Of a stretch of 7,494 nucleotides of DNA, positions 1 through 5,649 are shown in pieces. Below the pieces are notes generated by a model. That model was given only the letters and a program-made list of their open reading frames with translations, ran no database searches and was not told the origin of the DNA. Numbering within the stretch: the stretch's first letter is position 1; every line of letters begins with the position of its first letter. A program made the translations under genes and the position numbers. The stretch comes from Gelria sp. (GTDB taxonomy: Bacteria > Bacillota > Syntrophomonadia > Syntrophomonadales > Syntrophomonadaceae). The DNA lies in the NCBI GenBank assembly GCA_012839665.1, contig DUMX01000235.1, forward strand, positions 1-7,494, written 5' to 3'.

Positions 1-1
1 G

Positions 2-769
2 ACAGCAAAAACCACCTACCTGGATTCCTGGATGGAACGGATAGCGGTAATGCGGGTTAAAATAGCTGGCCTGGAAATAGAGGAAGCCTGGTTGGAGCGC
101 CTGGGGCGTCCTGGAGATATGGCCGAGAATCGTGAGTACATAGAGGGACTTAAGGGCGTGGAAGCTTATTTGGGTAGCGGCTCCGGGTTAAGAGCAGGTC
201 TAAAGGGTATAGAGAATGAAATGGAGCGTTCCCTGTTTAATGAGACGGTTGTTAACGTCGTACAGGCTGAGACCTTTCTTTTCCGGGAACGGGGCTATAG
301 TGATGCGATAGTGTACAGCCAGGCTTGGGAGGAGTTTTACGCCGGTTCCTGTCGCTATTATAGTAACCTGGACCGGGTTAAAATTACCTGGGGTGGTTAC
401 ATTGGGAAAACCGGGCGGGAAATTAATCTGTTTGACCGCGGTAAGAGCCAGCAGCTTTATCGGGATAATAAGGGAGGTTATATAATTAACGGTAGCTTAA
501 TTGATTCGTTTCATCAGGTTAATACCAGCCTGGAACTGGATAAAGATATGAAGGTTACTGCAGCCCATAGTCAGTTACCCAGGGTCCCTGATGCAGTTTG
601 TCGCGAGTCCAGTCTGCAGATGGAAAATCTAAAAGGTCAGTTGCTACCAGGAATGTCTAAGAAAGAATTGGCTCATCTGCTCGGTGCCGGACAGGGCTGT
701 GTGCACTTGATTGACCTTACTTATGATAATGTAAAAACCCTGGAACTATACTTAAATCAGGGAAAGTAA
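2..769 (+). CDS. DUF2889-type protein of unknown function, 5' end outside window
   Basis: The reading frame is open to the left edge of the window (first full codon at base 2), and no ribosome binding site precedes the first in-frame ATG at 32, so this is most likely the 3' part of a longer gene. The visible part is 255 residues. Its C-terminal half resembles the DUF2889 family: a GSLIDSFH segment, an Asp-rich strand (LELDKDM), a Pro/Cys segment (VPDAVC), a LKGQLLPGMSKKE segment and the closing GCVHLIDL motif. The N-terminal visible part is helical and polar, without signal peptide or membrane segment, so the protein is probably cytoplasmic. The function of the family is unknown and I infer none. 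It ends 20 bases from the convergent coiled-coil gene, with no hairpin between them. Family recognition is from motif memory, not a profile search. Confidence 0.7.
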   Translation, partial: TAKTTYLDSWMERIAVMRVKIAGLEIEEAWLERLGRPGDMAENREYIEGLKGVEAYLGSGSGLRAGLKGIENEMERSLFNETVVNVVQAETFLFRERGYSDAIVYSQAWEEFYAGSCRYYSNLDRVKITWGGYIGKTGREINLFDRGKSQQLYRDNKGGYIINGSLIDSFHQVNTSLELDKDMKVTAAHSQLPRVPDAVCRESSLQMENLKGQLLPGMSKKELAHLLGAGQGCVHLIDLTYDNVKTLELYLNQGK

Positions 770-789
770 AAGGTGGTTACATAAGCTAT

Positions 790-1101
790 TTATCCCCTTA
801 AAGAGCTAATTTCTTTTTCCTGAGCAGTTAGCCTTTTGTCCAGGCGCATAATGTCAGACCAAACTCCTTTGAGATCACGCTTGATTTCAGTAACATCTTT
901 TTGGAGTCTCTTCATGCCACCTTCGAGCTTATCCTGTCTGGTTTCTAGTCTGGCCTGTCCCTCTTCTAGTCTTGCCTGCCCAGCTTCAAGTTCAGTATAG
1001 CCAGTTTCCAGCCGGGTTTGCCCAGCTTCTAAATTATCTAACCGGCTATTTAGTTGGGAAAACTGCTCCAACACCAGTTTTTGAAACTCATGGTTATCCA
1101 T
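790..1101 (-). CDS. Small heptad-repeat coiled-coil protein
   Basis: This 103-residue protein starts at ATG 1101 behind a good ribosome binding site (AGGGGAG, 7 bases upstream). A hydrophobic residue recurs exactly every seven residues from V10 through L17, L24, L31, L38, L45, L52, L59, L66, I73 and V80 to L87, with a second series V70, L77, I84, L91, I98. Residues 24-65 are six near-identical heptads of the type LEAGQAR, LEEGQAR, LETRQDK. In the first five, the second core position is polar or Tyr (Q28, Y35, Q42, Q49, Q56) rather than aliphatic. No signal peptide or membrane helix is seen, so a cytoplasmic rod-like oligomer is expected. Proteins of this style are common hypothetical proteins in Firmicutes; no specific function can be assigned. 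It has its own likely promoter, divergent from the GntR operon. Confidence 0.75.
   Translation of the reverse strand: MDNHEFQKLVLEQFSQLNSRLDNLEAGQTRLETGYTELEAGQARLEEGQARLETRQDKLEGGMKRLQKDVTEIKRDLKGVWSDIMRLDKRLTAQEKEISSLRG
907..1032 (-). repeat. Six degenerate 21-base tandem repeats inside the coiled-coil gene
   Basis: The DNA for residues 24-65 is a run of 21-base units, each encoding one heptad that begins Leu-Glu. On the + strand the recurring element is of the form CCTGCCC-AGCTTC-AAG. Units differ at many bases, so the array is old or held by protein selection and is not a fresh slippage product. Confidence 0.6.
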
Positions 1102-1163
1102 AGGTTTTCTCCCCTTTTTTAATTACCCCCAGGCCCGGTGAAAATTCAATATGCTTACGACAT

Positions 1164-1191
1164 ATTTTACCATAAGTAAGGCAAAAAACAA
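1164..1191 (-). promoter_or_regulatory. Probable sigma-A promoter of the coiled-coil gene (extended -10)
   Basis: On the minus strand, TTGTTT (1186-1191) lies 16 bases from TAAAAT (1164-1169), and TGG directly before the -10 gives the TGn extended -10 element. Transcription would begin near 1157, leaving a leader of about 55 bases before the ATG. An inverted repeat (AATATG-N7-CATATT, 1148-1166) overlaps the -10 and the expected start point, and could be an operator. The call rests on motif match only. Confidence 0.4.
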
Positions 1192-1199
1192 TAAATAAT

Positions 1200-1228
1200 T
1201 TGACAGTGGGGTTTTAGTTTTATATACT
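1200..1228 (+). promoter_or_regulatory. Sigma-A promoter of the GntR-ABC operon
   Basis: A perfect -35 box TTGACA (1200-1205) is separated by exactly 17 bases from TATACT (1223-1228), one mismatch from the consensus -10. It lies 36 bases upstream of the repressor start codon and is the only good promoter before the operon. The operator-like inverted repeat begins at the last base of the -10, so a bound repressor would block RNA polymerase. Confidence 0.8.
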
Positions 1229-1250
1229 TGTACTATTGCAAGTAGTACAA
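1228..1250 (+). promoter_or_regulatory. YtrA-type operator (perfect inverted repeat)
   Basis: TTGTACTA (1228-1235) and TAGTACAA (1243-1250) are perfect 8-base inverted arms separated by 7 bases. The inner core reads TGTA-N13-TACA, the same core and spacing as the Bacillus subtilis YtrA operator described as AGTGTA-N13-TACACT, although the outermost two bases of each half differ. The site overlaps the -10 box and covers the expected transcription start, which is the position of an autoregulatory repressor site. It is directly followed by the ribosome binding site of the GntR gene. Binding by the adjacent regulator is inference. Confidence 0.75.
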
Positions 1251-1263
1251 AGAAGGTGGTAGC

Positions 1264-1656
1264 TTGTGGCTTGACATAAATCCACGTTCCAGTACACCTA
1301 TTTATCAGCAACTGGTAGATGGGGTAAAAGAATTGGTAGCCCGGGGTATTTTGGAACCGGGTGAACGGATGCCTACGGTAAGGGAAATGGCTGCAGAGTT
1401 ATCTCTGAACCCTAACACCATTGCTAAGGCTTATCAAAGACTGGAACAGGAGGGGATTATAGAGACTATGCGTTCTCGAGGAACGTTTGTGGCGGATCGT
1501 ACTGTTGTTTTTGATAAAGAAACGGCTAAACAACAACTAAGCGATCAGGTGGAAAAGGTGCTGGTGGAAGCTTATCACCTGGGTTTAAACCGTGAAGATA
1601 TTAAAGAATTATTTGAAGAAAGCCTGGATGACTGGGAGAAAAGGGGAGGGAAATAA
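1264..1656 (+). CDS. GntR-family transcriptional repressor, YtrA subfamily
   Basis: This 130-residue DNA-binding protein probably represses its own operon and is released by an unknown inducer. The start is the TTG at 1264, supported by AAGGTGG 4 bases upstream and by the family N-terminus (xxDINPRSSTPIYQQL), for which no other in-frame start fits. Residues 10-76 form the GntR winged helix: the Arg-Glu helix PTVREMAAEL (37-46), the recognition helix NPNTIAKAYQRLE (49-61) and the wing SRGTFV (71-76). Residues 77-130 are a short helical tail, which is the YtrA type of small dimerisation domain, much smaller than the FadR or HutC effector domains. Length is typical of the subfamily. It is first in an operon with an ABC ATPase (2 bases downstream) and two permeases, the standard YtrA context. 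In B. subtilis YtrA responds to cell-wall antibiotics; the signal here is not known. Confidence 0.9.
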   Translation: MWLDINPRSSTPIYQQLVDGVKELVARGILEPGERMPTVREMAAELSLNPNTIAKAYQRLEQEGIIETMRSRGTFVADRTVVFDKETAKQQLSDQVEKVLVEAYHLGLNREDIKELFEESLDDWEKRGGK

Positions 1657-1658
1657 TT

Positions 1659-2564
1659 ATGGATTTGGCCATAGAAACGAGAGCTTTAAGTAAATCATTT
1701 GATGGTTTACAGGCGGTCGACAAACTTCATCTAGCAGTTCCTGCCGGTTCTATTTTCGGGTTAATTGGCCCCAATGGTGCAGGTAAATCAACTCTTATTA
1801 AGATGTTAATTGGTCTAATTCGTCCAGATAGCGGAGATGGCTTTATCCTGGGGCAGAGTATCCGGAAAAGAGATGGCAGTATAAGAAACCGGGTGGGTTA
1901 TGTACCTGATGTGCCGGTAATGTATCCGGGTTTTACGGTGGCGGAGATGTACCGCCTGAGCAGTAAACTCTACCCTTTCTGGGATTGGGAACGCTGCCGG
2001 GAACTACATCAGGGATTCCATTTACCCGAAGGTCAGCGTATACGTAATCTCTCCCGCGGTCAGAAAGTTCAGGTGGCACTGGTTATGGCCCTGGCTCTGC
2101 GGCCTCAGCTGTTACTGTTGGATGAACCTACGGCCGGGCTGGATCCGGTAGTTCGCCGTGCTTTCCTGCAGACTATTATTGAAGAAGTTGCCGGTCAGGG
2201 AACTACCGTGTTTTACTCTTCCCACAATCTTAATGATCTGGAACAGAGTGCCGACCATATTGCTGCTATTTACCGGGGACGGATGTTATTCAGCCATACC
2301 CTGGATGAGTTAAAAGAAACGGTACACCGCCTGCAGCTTATTTTTACCGGGGAACCTCCAGAAGATGCAATCAAATCACTGCCCGGACTGATGGAGTACC
2401 ACCAGAGCGGGAGGGTAATAACTATTACTATAATCGGGCATTTGGATAGCATCAGCCCCAGGCTGGTAGAGCTGGAACCGGAATTGGTAAAAGAGTTGAA
2501 CCTGGACCTGGAAAGTATTTTTGTGACCTTTATGGAAGCACAGGGATACGGGTTCGAGAGGTGA
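1659..2564 (+). CDS. ABC transporter ATP-binding protein (YtrB/EcsA-like)
   Basis: This 301-residue ATPase should power the transporter formed with the two downstream permeases at the inner face of the membrane. Visible motifs: F14 at the A-loop, Walker A GPNGAGKST (37-45), Q-loop region YVPDVP with Asp84 where Gln is usual, a variant common in this ABC-2 branch, signature LSRGQ (131-135), Walker B LLLLDEP (151-157), D-loop GLDP (160-163) and the switch His189 in SSHNL. All catalytic residues are present, so it should be active. About 80 residues after the nucleotide-binding domain form a C-terminal extension like that of other antibiotic or bacitracin-type ABC-2 ATPases. The ATG follows the repressor stop by 2 bases, with AGGGGAGG upstream, so the two genes are translationally close. 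A single ATPase gene serves two permeases, implying an ATPase homodimer. The exported substrate cannot be told. Confidence 0.93.
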   Translation: MDLAIETRALSKSFDGLQAVDKLHLAVPAGSIFGLIGPNGAGKSTLIKMLIGLIRPDSGDGFILGQSIRKRDGSIRNRVGYVPDVPVMYPGFTVAEMYRLSSKLYPFWDWERCRELHQGFHLPEGQRIRNLSRGQKVQVALVMALALRPQLLLLDEPTAGLDPVVRRAFLQTIIEEVAGQGTTVFYSSHNLNDLEQSADHIAAIYRGRMLFSHTLDELKETVHRLQLIFTGEPPEDAIKSLPGLMEYHQSGRVITITIIGHLDSISPRLVELEPELVKELNLDLESIFVTFMEAQGYGFER

Positions 2565-2586
2565 GAAGTGGGAAGTTAGAAGTGGG
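2564..2586 (+). repeat. Short direct repeat in the ATPase-permease gap
   Basis: AGAAGTGGG occurs at 2564-2572 and again at 2578-2586, a period of 14 bases, with AAGTT between. The first copy begins within the ATPase stop codon (TGA, 2562-2564). Strings of this AGAAGTGGGAAGT type look like fragments of dispersed intergenic repeats seen in some Clostridia genomes; this is recollection and was not searched. Confidence 0.5.
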
Positions 2587-2602
2587 CTGGAGATATAGAT
2601 GC

Positions 2603-2609
2603 GGGGAGG
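2603..2609 (+). promoter_or_regulatory. Ribosome binding site that decides the start of permease 1
   Basis: GGGGAGG lies 7 bases before the ATG at 2617. The earlier in-frame ATG at 2599 has no comparable site upstream and overlaps this one, so 2617 is preferred. Confidence 0.75.
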
Positions 2610-2616
2610 TATTGAG

Positions 2617-3636
2617 ATGAGGGCAATGAAAGGTCTGTTGTGGAAAGAGTGGCGCCAATATTACAAATTTTTTCTTTTGGCCCTGATAGTAATCGGTCTG
2701 GAGCCGGTTTTGGTTCCTATTACCTATTGGGTATATCGAACTGGTAGCCGAGCCGATGCTTGGTCAGACAGCATTAAGGCGGTACTGGCTACAGGTTCTT
2801 CAACTACCGAAACTATCGCTATAATAGCAGTTATAGTGCTGGCAGCCCTGATGCTGGCCGGGGAAAGGGGCAGTGGCCTTAATTATTTGGTAAGCACTCC
2901 GGTCAGCCGCCGGCAAATTATAACGGCCAAGTACATAGTGGGTAGCCTGGGGATTCTGGCTATTATGTTGTTTATAAGCCTGTTTCTAATAGTCGCCGGT
3001 CAACAATTACCTGCCTCGTACAGTACCTTGGAGGTAATACAGTGGGCTATACTTACCACGGTGGCACTGCTTTGCTTGTTCAGTCTGGCCTTGTTGGTAG
3101 CCTCTTTTTCTGGAGGAATCCTGTCATCGGTTCTTTTTACAACTATAATTATGGGGTTACCCTGGATTTTATCAGGTATTAGTCTTGCAACATTTCGCCA
3201 ATTCTATGCGGTATCTGCTGCTCTTGAGCTTAAGGCTCGTTATATTGTAACTTATCTTTTTATTCCTGATTACATCACGCGGAATGGCCGCTATATTTGG
3301 AGCAGTGATAATATTTTGATAATAGACCAGGTAACACCTAATTATCCTCTGGAAATTACTATATTACTAGTAGCCGCTCTCCTTTTCTTCTGGCTGGCGA
3401 TTAAAGTTTTTGAGAAAAACCCCCTGGAGCGCCAGGGAGAGTTATTGCTTTTCGGTAATTTTAAGCAGGTAGGAGCAGTATTTCTATCTTTTCTTATGGC
3501 TCTGGGATGGGCAGGAGATGTGGCCTCATCGCTAACATCATTTTTGGCCTATTTCCTGGTCATGTGGCTGGGTATATACCTGGCACTGGTAGCCCTAATG
3601 CGGGTAATAGCCTGGTTGGGCTTGAGTAGGAGTTAA
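2617..3636 (+). CDS. ABC-2 type permease subunit 1
   Basis: This is a 339-residue integral membrane protein, one half of the transmembrane channel worked by the upstream ATPase. The start at 2617 (MRAMKGLLWKEW) is chosen for its ribosome binding site; an ATG at 2599 would add six residues. The N-terminal LLWKEWRQ amphipathic segment (7-14) before the first helix is typical of ABC-2 permeases. Hydrophobic stretches lie at about 18-40, 64-81, 107-127, 140-162, 166-185, 250-268 and near the C-terminus. Between helices 2 and 3 a cytoplasmic loop carries GER..GLNYLVSTPVSR (82-98), the conserved loop expected to contact the ATPase. The same motif is found in the next gene, so the two permeases are paralogs and probably form a heterodimer. 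The gap from the ATPase is 52 bases and contains a short direct repeat. Confidence 0.85.
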   Translation: MRAMKGLLWKEWRQYYKFFLLALIVIGLEPVLVPITYWVYRTGSRADAWSDSIKAVLATGSSTTETIAIIAVIVLAALMLAGERGSGLNYLVSTPVSRRQIITAKYIVGSLGILAIMLFISLFLIVAGQQLPASYSTLEVIQWAILTTVALLCLFSLALLVASFSGGILSSVLFTTIIMGLPWILSGISLATFRQFYAVSAALELKARYIVTYLFIPDYITRNGRYIWSSDNILIIDQVTPNYPLEITILLVAALLFFWLAIKVFEKNPLERQGELLLFGNFKQVGAVFLSFLMALGWAGDVASSLTSFLAYFLVMWLGIYLALVALMRVIAWLGLSRS

Positions 3637-3660
3637 GCAGATACGGTCTGGAATTAAAAG

Positions 3661-3672
3661 GCTTTTAAAAGC
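3661..3672 (+). repeat. Perfect 12-base palindrome before permease 2
   Basis: GCTTTTAAAAGC is perfectly self-complementary and sits in the 38-base gap between the permease genes, directly before the ATG at 3675. It could be a protein-binding site or a weak structure, or chance in AT-rich DNA. No T-run follows, so it is not a terminator. Confidence 0.35.
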
Positions 3673-3674
3673 AT

Positions 3675-4793
3675 ATGGGGGTAATGGGGATGAAGTTATC
3701 TAAACCAATGAGGGGAATTTTAGAAAAAGAGTGGCGTCATAGCCGGGGGTATTTTCTTGCTACCTTATTGATAATAATCTATACTCCGGTAATAAAAACG
3801 ATATTCCATCTGTTTCGGGGTGGGGCCAGCATGGAGCAGTGGGTACAGGAGCTTAACTTTGCCCTCACTTTTGGCGTAGGAATGGCACGGCCTCTTGTTT
3901 ACAGTAGTGGGCTTTTGCAATGGTTACCGGCCATAGGAGCATTACTATTAGGCATAATAATACTGGGGGAGGAGCGTAAGGGTGGCCTTAATTACCTGGT
4001 GAGCACACCCGTAAGTCGATGGCAAATAATTCTGGCCAAGTTTTTCCCGGGGGCGGGAGTTGTTATATTAAGTATGGTGGTCAACGGTTTGTTTCTGGTC
4101 GGCCTTGGTCTGTTTCAACCTGTGTCTTATAATCCTGTGGATGTTTTTCACTGGTGCTTGCTAACTGGTGCTACCTGTCTTTGTATATTTACCGTGGCGC
4201 TAATGGTTTCAACCTTTACTGCGGGAGTACTGGCCGCAGGTGTAGTATGCTATTTTTTAAATTTATTGCCGGGGATGATTGTGGCAATGATTGAGCATGT
4301 CGGGGCACGGTATTTTGGTCTGGTGGAATCGGTATCAATTAAACTGTGTAAGCTTGGTTCATACCTTACTATGTCCGATTATATTATCCATAGCGAACGG
4401 CATATTACCAGTGTACAGCATTACCCCGGCTGGACTACTACCGGCATCAGTGCCACTGGTGGCATGGGGCCGGATTACCTACTGGATAGTTGTATACTAT
4501 TAGCAGGAGTGCTGTTATTTCTTATCTTGGCGATAATAATTTTTGAAAGGTCTTCCCTGCAAACCGGTGGGGCAATTTTTGCGACTGGCTCGGCCCGTAA
4601 GACCGCACTTGCCATCGGTGCCCTAATCATATCCTATTGGTTGGTATTTCCCCGAGCCGAGACACTGTTGAAATTTATCCTATATTTTTCACTTCTGACG
4701 GGGCTAATCATTATGGGGAGCCAATACCTATACCGTTTACTGCGTTATGGTTGGCAACTGCCTGTTAGGAAGAAAAAAAACAGTACTTATTAA
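3675..4793 (+). CDS. ABC-2 type permease subunit 2
   Basis: This integral membrane protein of up to 372 residues is the second permease of the operon. Three in-frame ATGs (3675, 3684, 3690) are clustered; 3690 (MKLSKPMRGILEKEW) has the best upstream purine run (GGGGG, 3678-3682, 7 bases away) and an N-terminus most like permease 1, so it may be the real start. It repeats the design of permease 1: an LEKEWR segment (16-21), a first helix at about 26-47, and a second helix at 81-97 that leads into GEERKGGLNYLVSTPVSR (98-115), then several further hydrophobic helices. The loop motif is nearly identical to that of permease 1, which indicates an old tandem duplication. It has a larger extracytoplasmic region at about 215-270. 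The gene is followed by 55 bases with no clear terminator. Substrate unknown; envelope-active compounds are a guess from the Ytr relationship. Confidence 0.85.
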   Translation: MGVMGMKLSKPMRGILEKEWRHSRGYFLATLLIIIYTPVIKTIFHLFRGGASMEQWVQELNFALTFGVGMARPLVYSSGLLQWLPAIGALLLGIIILGEERKGGLNYLVSTPVSRWQIILAKFFPGAGVVILSMVVNGLFLVGLGLFQPVSYNPVDVFHWCLLTGATCLCIFTVALMVSTFTAGVLAAGVVCYFLNLLPGMIVAMIEHVGARYFGLVESVSIKLCKLGSYLTMSDYIIHSERHITSVQHYPGWTTTGISATGGMGPDYLLDSCILLAGVLLFLILAIIIFERSSLQTGGAIFATGSARKTALAIGALIISYWLVFPRAETLLKFILYFSLLTGLIIMGSQYLYRLLRYGWQLPVRKKKNSTY

Positions 4794-4820
4794 CCCTTTT
4801 TCTTAACCTCTCATAGTCTA
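4793..4820 (+). promoter_or_regulatory. Candidate sigma-K-like promoter of the peptidoglycan-binding gene
   Basis: AC (4793-4794) is followed after exactly 17 bases by CATAGTCTA (4812-4820), matching the mother-cell sigma-K consensus AC-N17-CATANNNTA at every fixed position. The start point would fall near 4827, just before the ribosome binding site. I see no good sigma-A promoter in this gap. The match is short, so chance cannot be excluded. Confidence 0.4.
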
Positions 4821-4833
4821 TAACAAGGACTAT
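4813..4833 (+). repeat. Inverted repeat upstream of the peptidoglycan-binding gene
   Basis: ATAGTC (4813-4818) and GACTAT (4828-4833) are perfect 6-base arms separated by 9 bases. It overlaps the candidate -10 and the expected transcription start, and ends 3 bases before the GGAGG ribosome binding site, so an operator role or a small hairpin in the leader is possible. Confidence 0.4.
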
Positions 4834-4848
4834 TATGGAGGTGAACAA

Positions 4849-5580
4849 ATGGCTGAATATATTGTCCTGGGAAGTCGTGCTTTGCGCCGTGGTGATACTG
4901 GAAGCGATGTAGAGCTGGTGCAAAATTTTCTTAAGGTGCTCCCTGAGCCTATTGGTACGCAAATAAGTATGCAGGAAAAGGGAAGGTTTGGTTTGGAAAC
5001 TGCAAATGCGGTTAAAAAGTTCCAGAATTATTTTGACCTGAAGATTGATGGCATAGTAGGGAAGAACACTTTCCTATTCCTGGGTGTGCCTACTGGTTCT
5101 TATCTCTCTCCGGGTGCTTCCCTGTTCGGGTCTCGTACGCTGCGGCGGGGTTCATATGGTTATGATGTCTGGGTATTGCAAAATCGCCTGGCTACCACTG
5201 CCAAAAAATTTGCCGTTGCCCTGGGTGGTCCGGCAGATAAGAGTTTCGGCTCCAGAACTGAGGCTGCGGTGAAGCTGTTCCAGCGGGATGTACATCTGCA
5301 GGCTGACGGCATTGTAGGCCCAAAAACTTTTTACCAGATATATTATTTTGCCGGCATGGGAGGTAGGATTCTGCAGAGAAATCGCTGGGACCGTAACCGG
5401 GGCTACGATGTATATTGGCTGCAGCGCAGTTTGAAGGATTTAAGTTATTATACCGGGAAACTGGATGCTATTTTTGGACCAGTTACTGAAGCAGCAGTTA
5501 AAAAACTGCAAGCTGCAGTTGGTATAAAAGTAGATGGTGTTGTAGGGGCGCAGACTTTTTACCACCTGGCCAGTGTCTGA
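4849..5580 (+). CDS. Protein of three peptidoglycan-binding (PG_binding_1) repeats
   Basis: This 243-residue protein consists almost entirely of three PG_binding_1 repeats, at about 8-79, 94-165 and 173-243. Each has the same plan: Leu-Arg-Arg-Gly...Val..LQ..L, then FG..TE.AVK.FQ, then DGIVG..TF (67-75, 153-161, 229-237). The ATG is set by GGAGGTG 5 bases upstream. These domains bind cell-wall glycan or peptide, but no catalytic domain is attached and there is no signal peptide, lipobox or membrane helix. Either it leaves by another route or it acts inside a compartment such as the mother cell around a forespore, which would fit the sigma-K-like promoter before it. It follows the ABC operon by 55 bases with no clear terminator, so read-through from that operon is also possible. 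A cell-wall or spore-coat/cortex binding role is inference; the domain assignment is firm. Confidence 0.88.
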   Translation: MAEYIVLGSRALRRGDTGSDVELVQNFLKVLPEPIGTQISMQEKGRFGLETANAVKKFQNYFDLKIDGIVGKNTFLFLGVPTGSYLSPGASLFGSRTLRRGSYGYDVWVLQNRLATTAKKFAVALGGPADKSFGSRTEAAVKLFQRDVHLQADGIVGPKTFYQIYYFAGMGGRILQRNRWDRNRGYDVYWLQRSLKDLSYYTGKLDAIFGPVTEAAVKKLQAAVGIKVDGVVGAQTFYHLASV

Positions 5581-5594
5581 CCAACCTGCTAGAA

Positions 5595-5610
5595 CGCTGT
5601 TGGTACAGCG
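5595..5610 (+). repeat. Small perfect hairpin after the peptidoglycan-binding gene
   Basis: CGCTGT (5595-5600), loop TGGT, ACAGCG (5605-5610) form a perfect 6-base stem with a 4-base loop. It lies 5 bases before the larger terminator hairpin and has no T-run of its own. It may protect the mRNA end or help termination. Confidence 0.45.
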
Positions 5611-5614
5611 ATTC

Positions 5615-5649
5615 ACAATAAGCCCGGGGATTCCCCCCGGACTTATTGT
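5615..5649. terminator. Bidirectional terminator between convergent genes
   Basis: Arms 5615-5629 and 5635-5649 pair over 15 positions with one mismatch and a 5-base loop; the core is GC-rich (CCCGGGG/CCCCGG) and the base of the stem is AT-rich (ACAATAAG/CTTATTGT). Read on the minus strand, the single mismatch becomes a G-U wobble, so the stem is unbroken there. The AT-rich base of the stem supplies the U-rich 3' end in both directions, though no long T-run follows. The minus-strand arm contains the TAA stop of the lipoprotein gene. Confidence 0.75.

Noticed and set aside
769..790. Terminator between the convergent genes at the left
   Set aside because: No inverted repeat of useful length and no T-run can be found in this 20-base gap.
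790..1101. CRISPR-like or minisatellite array suggested by regular 21-base units
   Set aside because: The units are adjacent without spacers, are degenerate and keep a single reading frame with coiled-coil spacing, so they are protein repeats.
1123..1311. Hydrophobic 62-residue open frame on the minus strand
   Set aside because: It overlaps the promoter, operator and first codons of the GntR gene on the opposite strand, and also the promoter of the coiled-coil gene; its start lacks a ribosome binding site.
2599..2616. Upstream ATG for permease 1 adding six residues
   Set aside because: No ribosome binding site precedes it, and the strong GGGGAGG site lies within the extension, serving the ATG at 2617.
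4750..4806. AT-rich imperfect inverted repeat at the end of permease 2 as a terminator
   Set aside because: GTTAGGAAGAAAAA and TTTTTCTTAAC pair only with gaps and almost solely through A-T pairs, inside the coding end; too weak to call.
4765..4962. 65-residue open frame on the minus strand
   Set aside because: It covers the gap and the start of the well-supported PG-binding gene, with no initiation signal or recognisable features.
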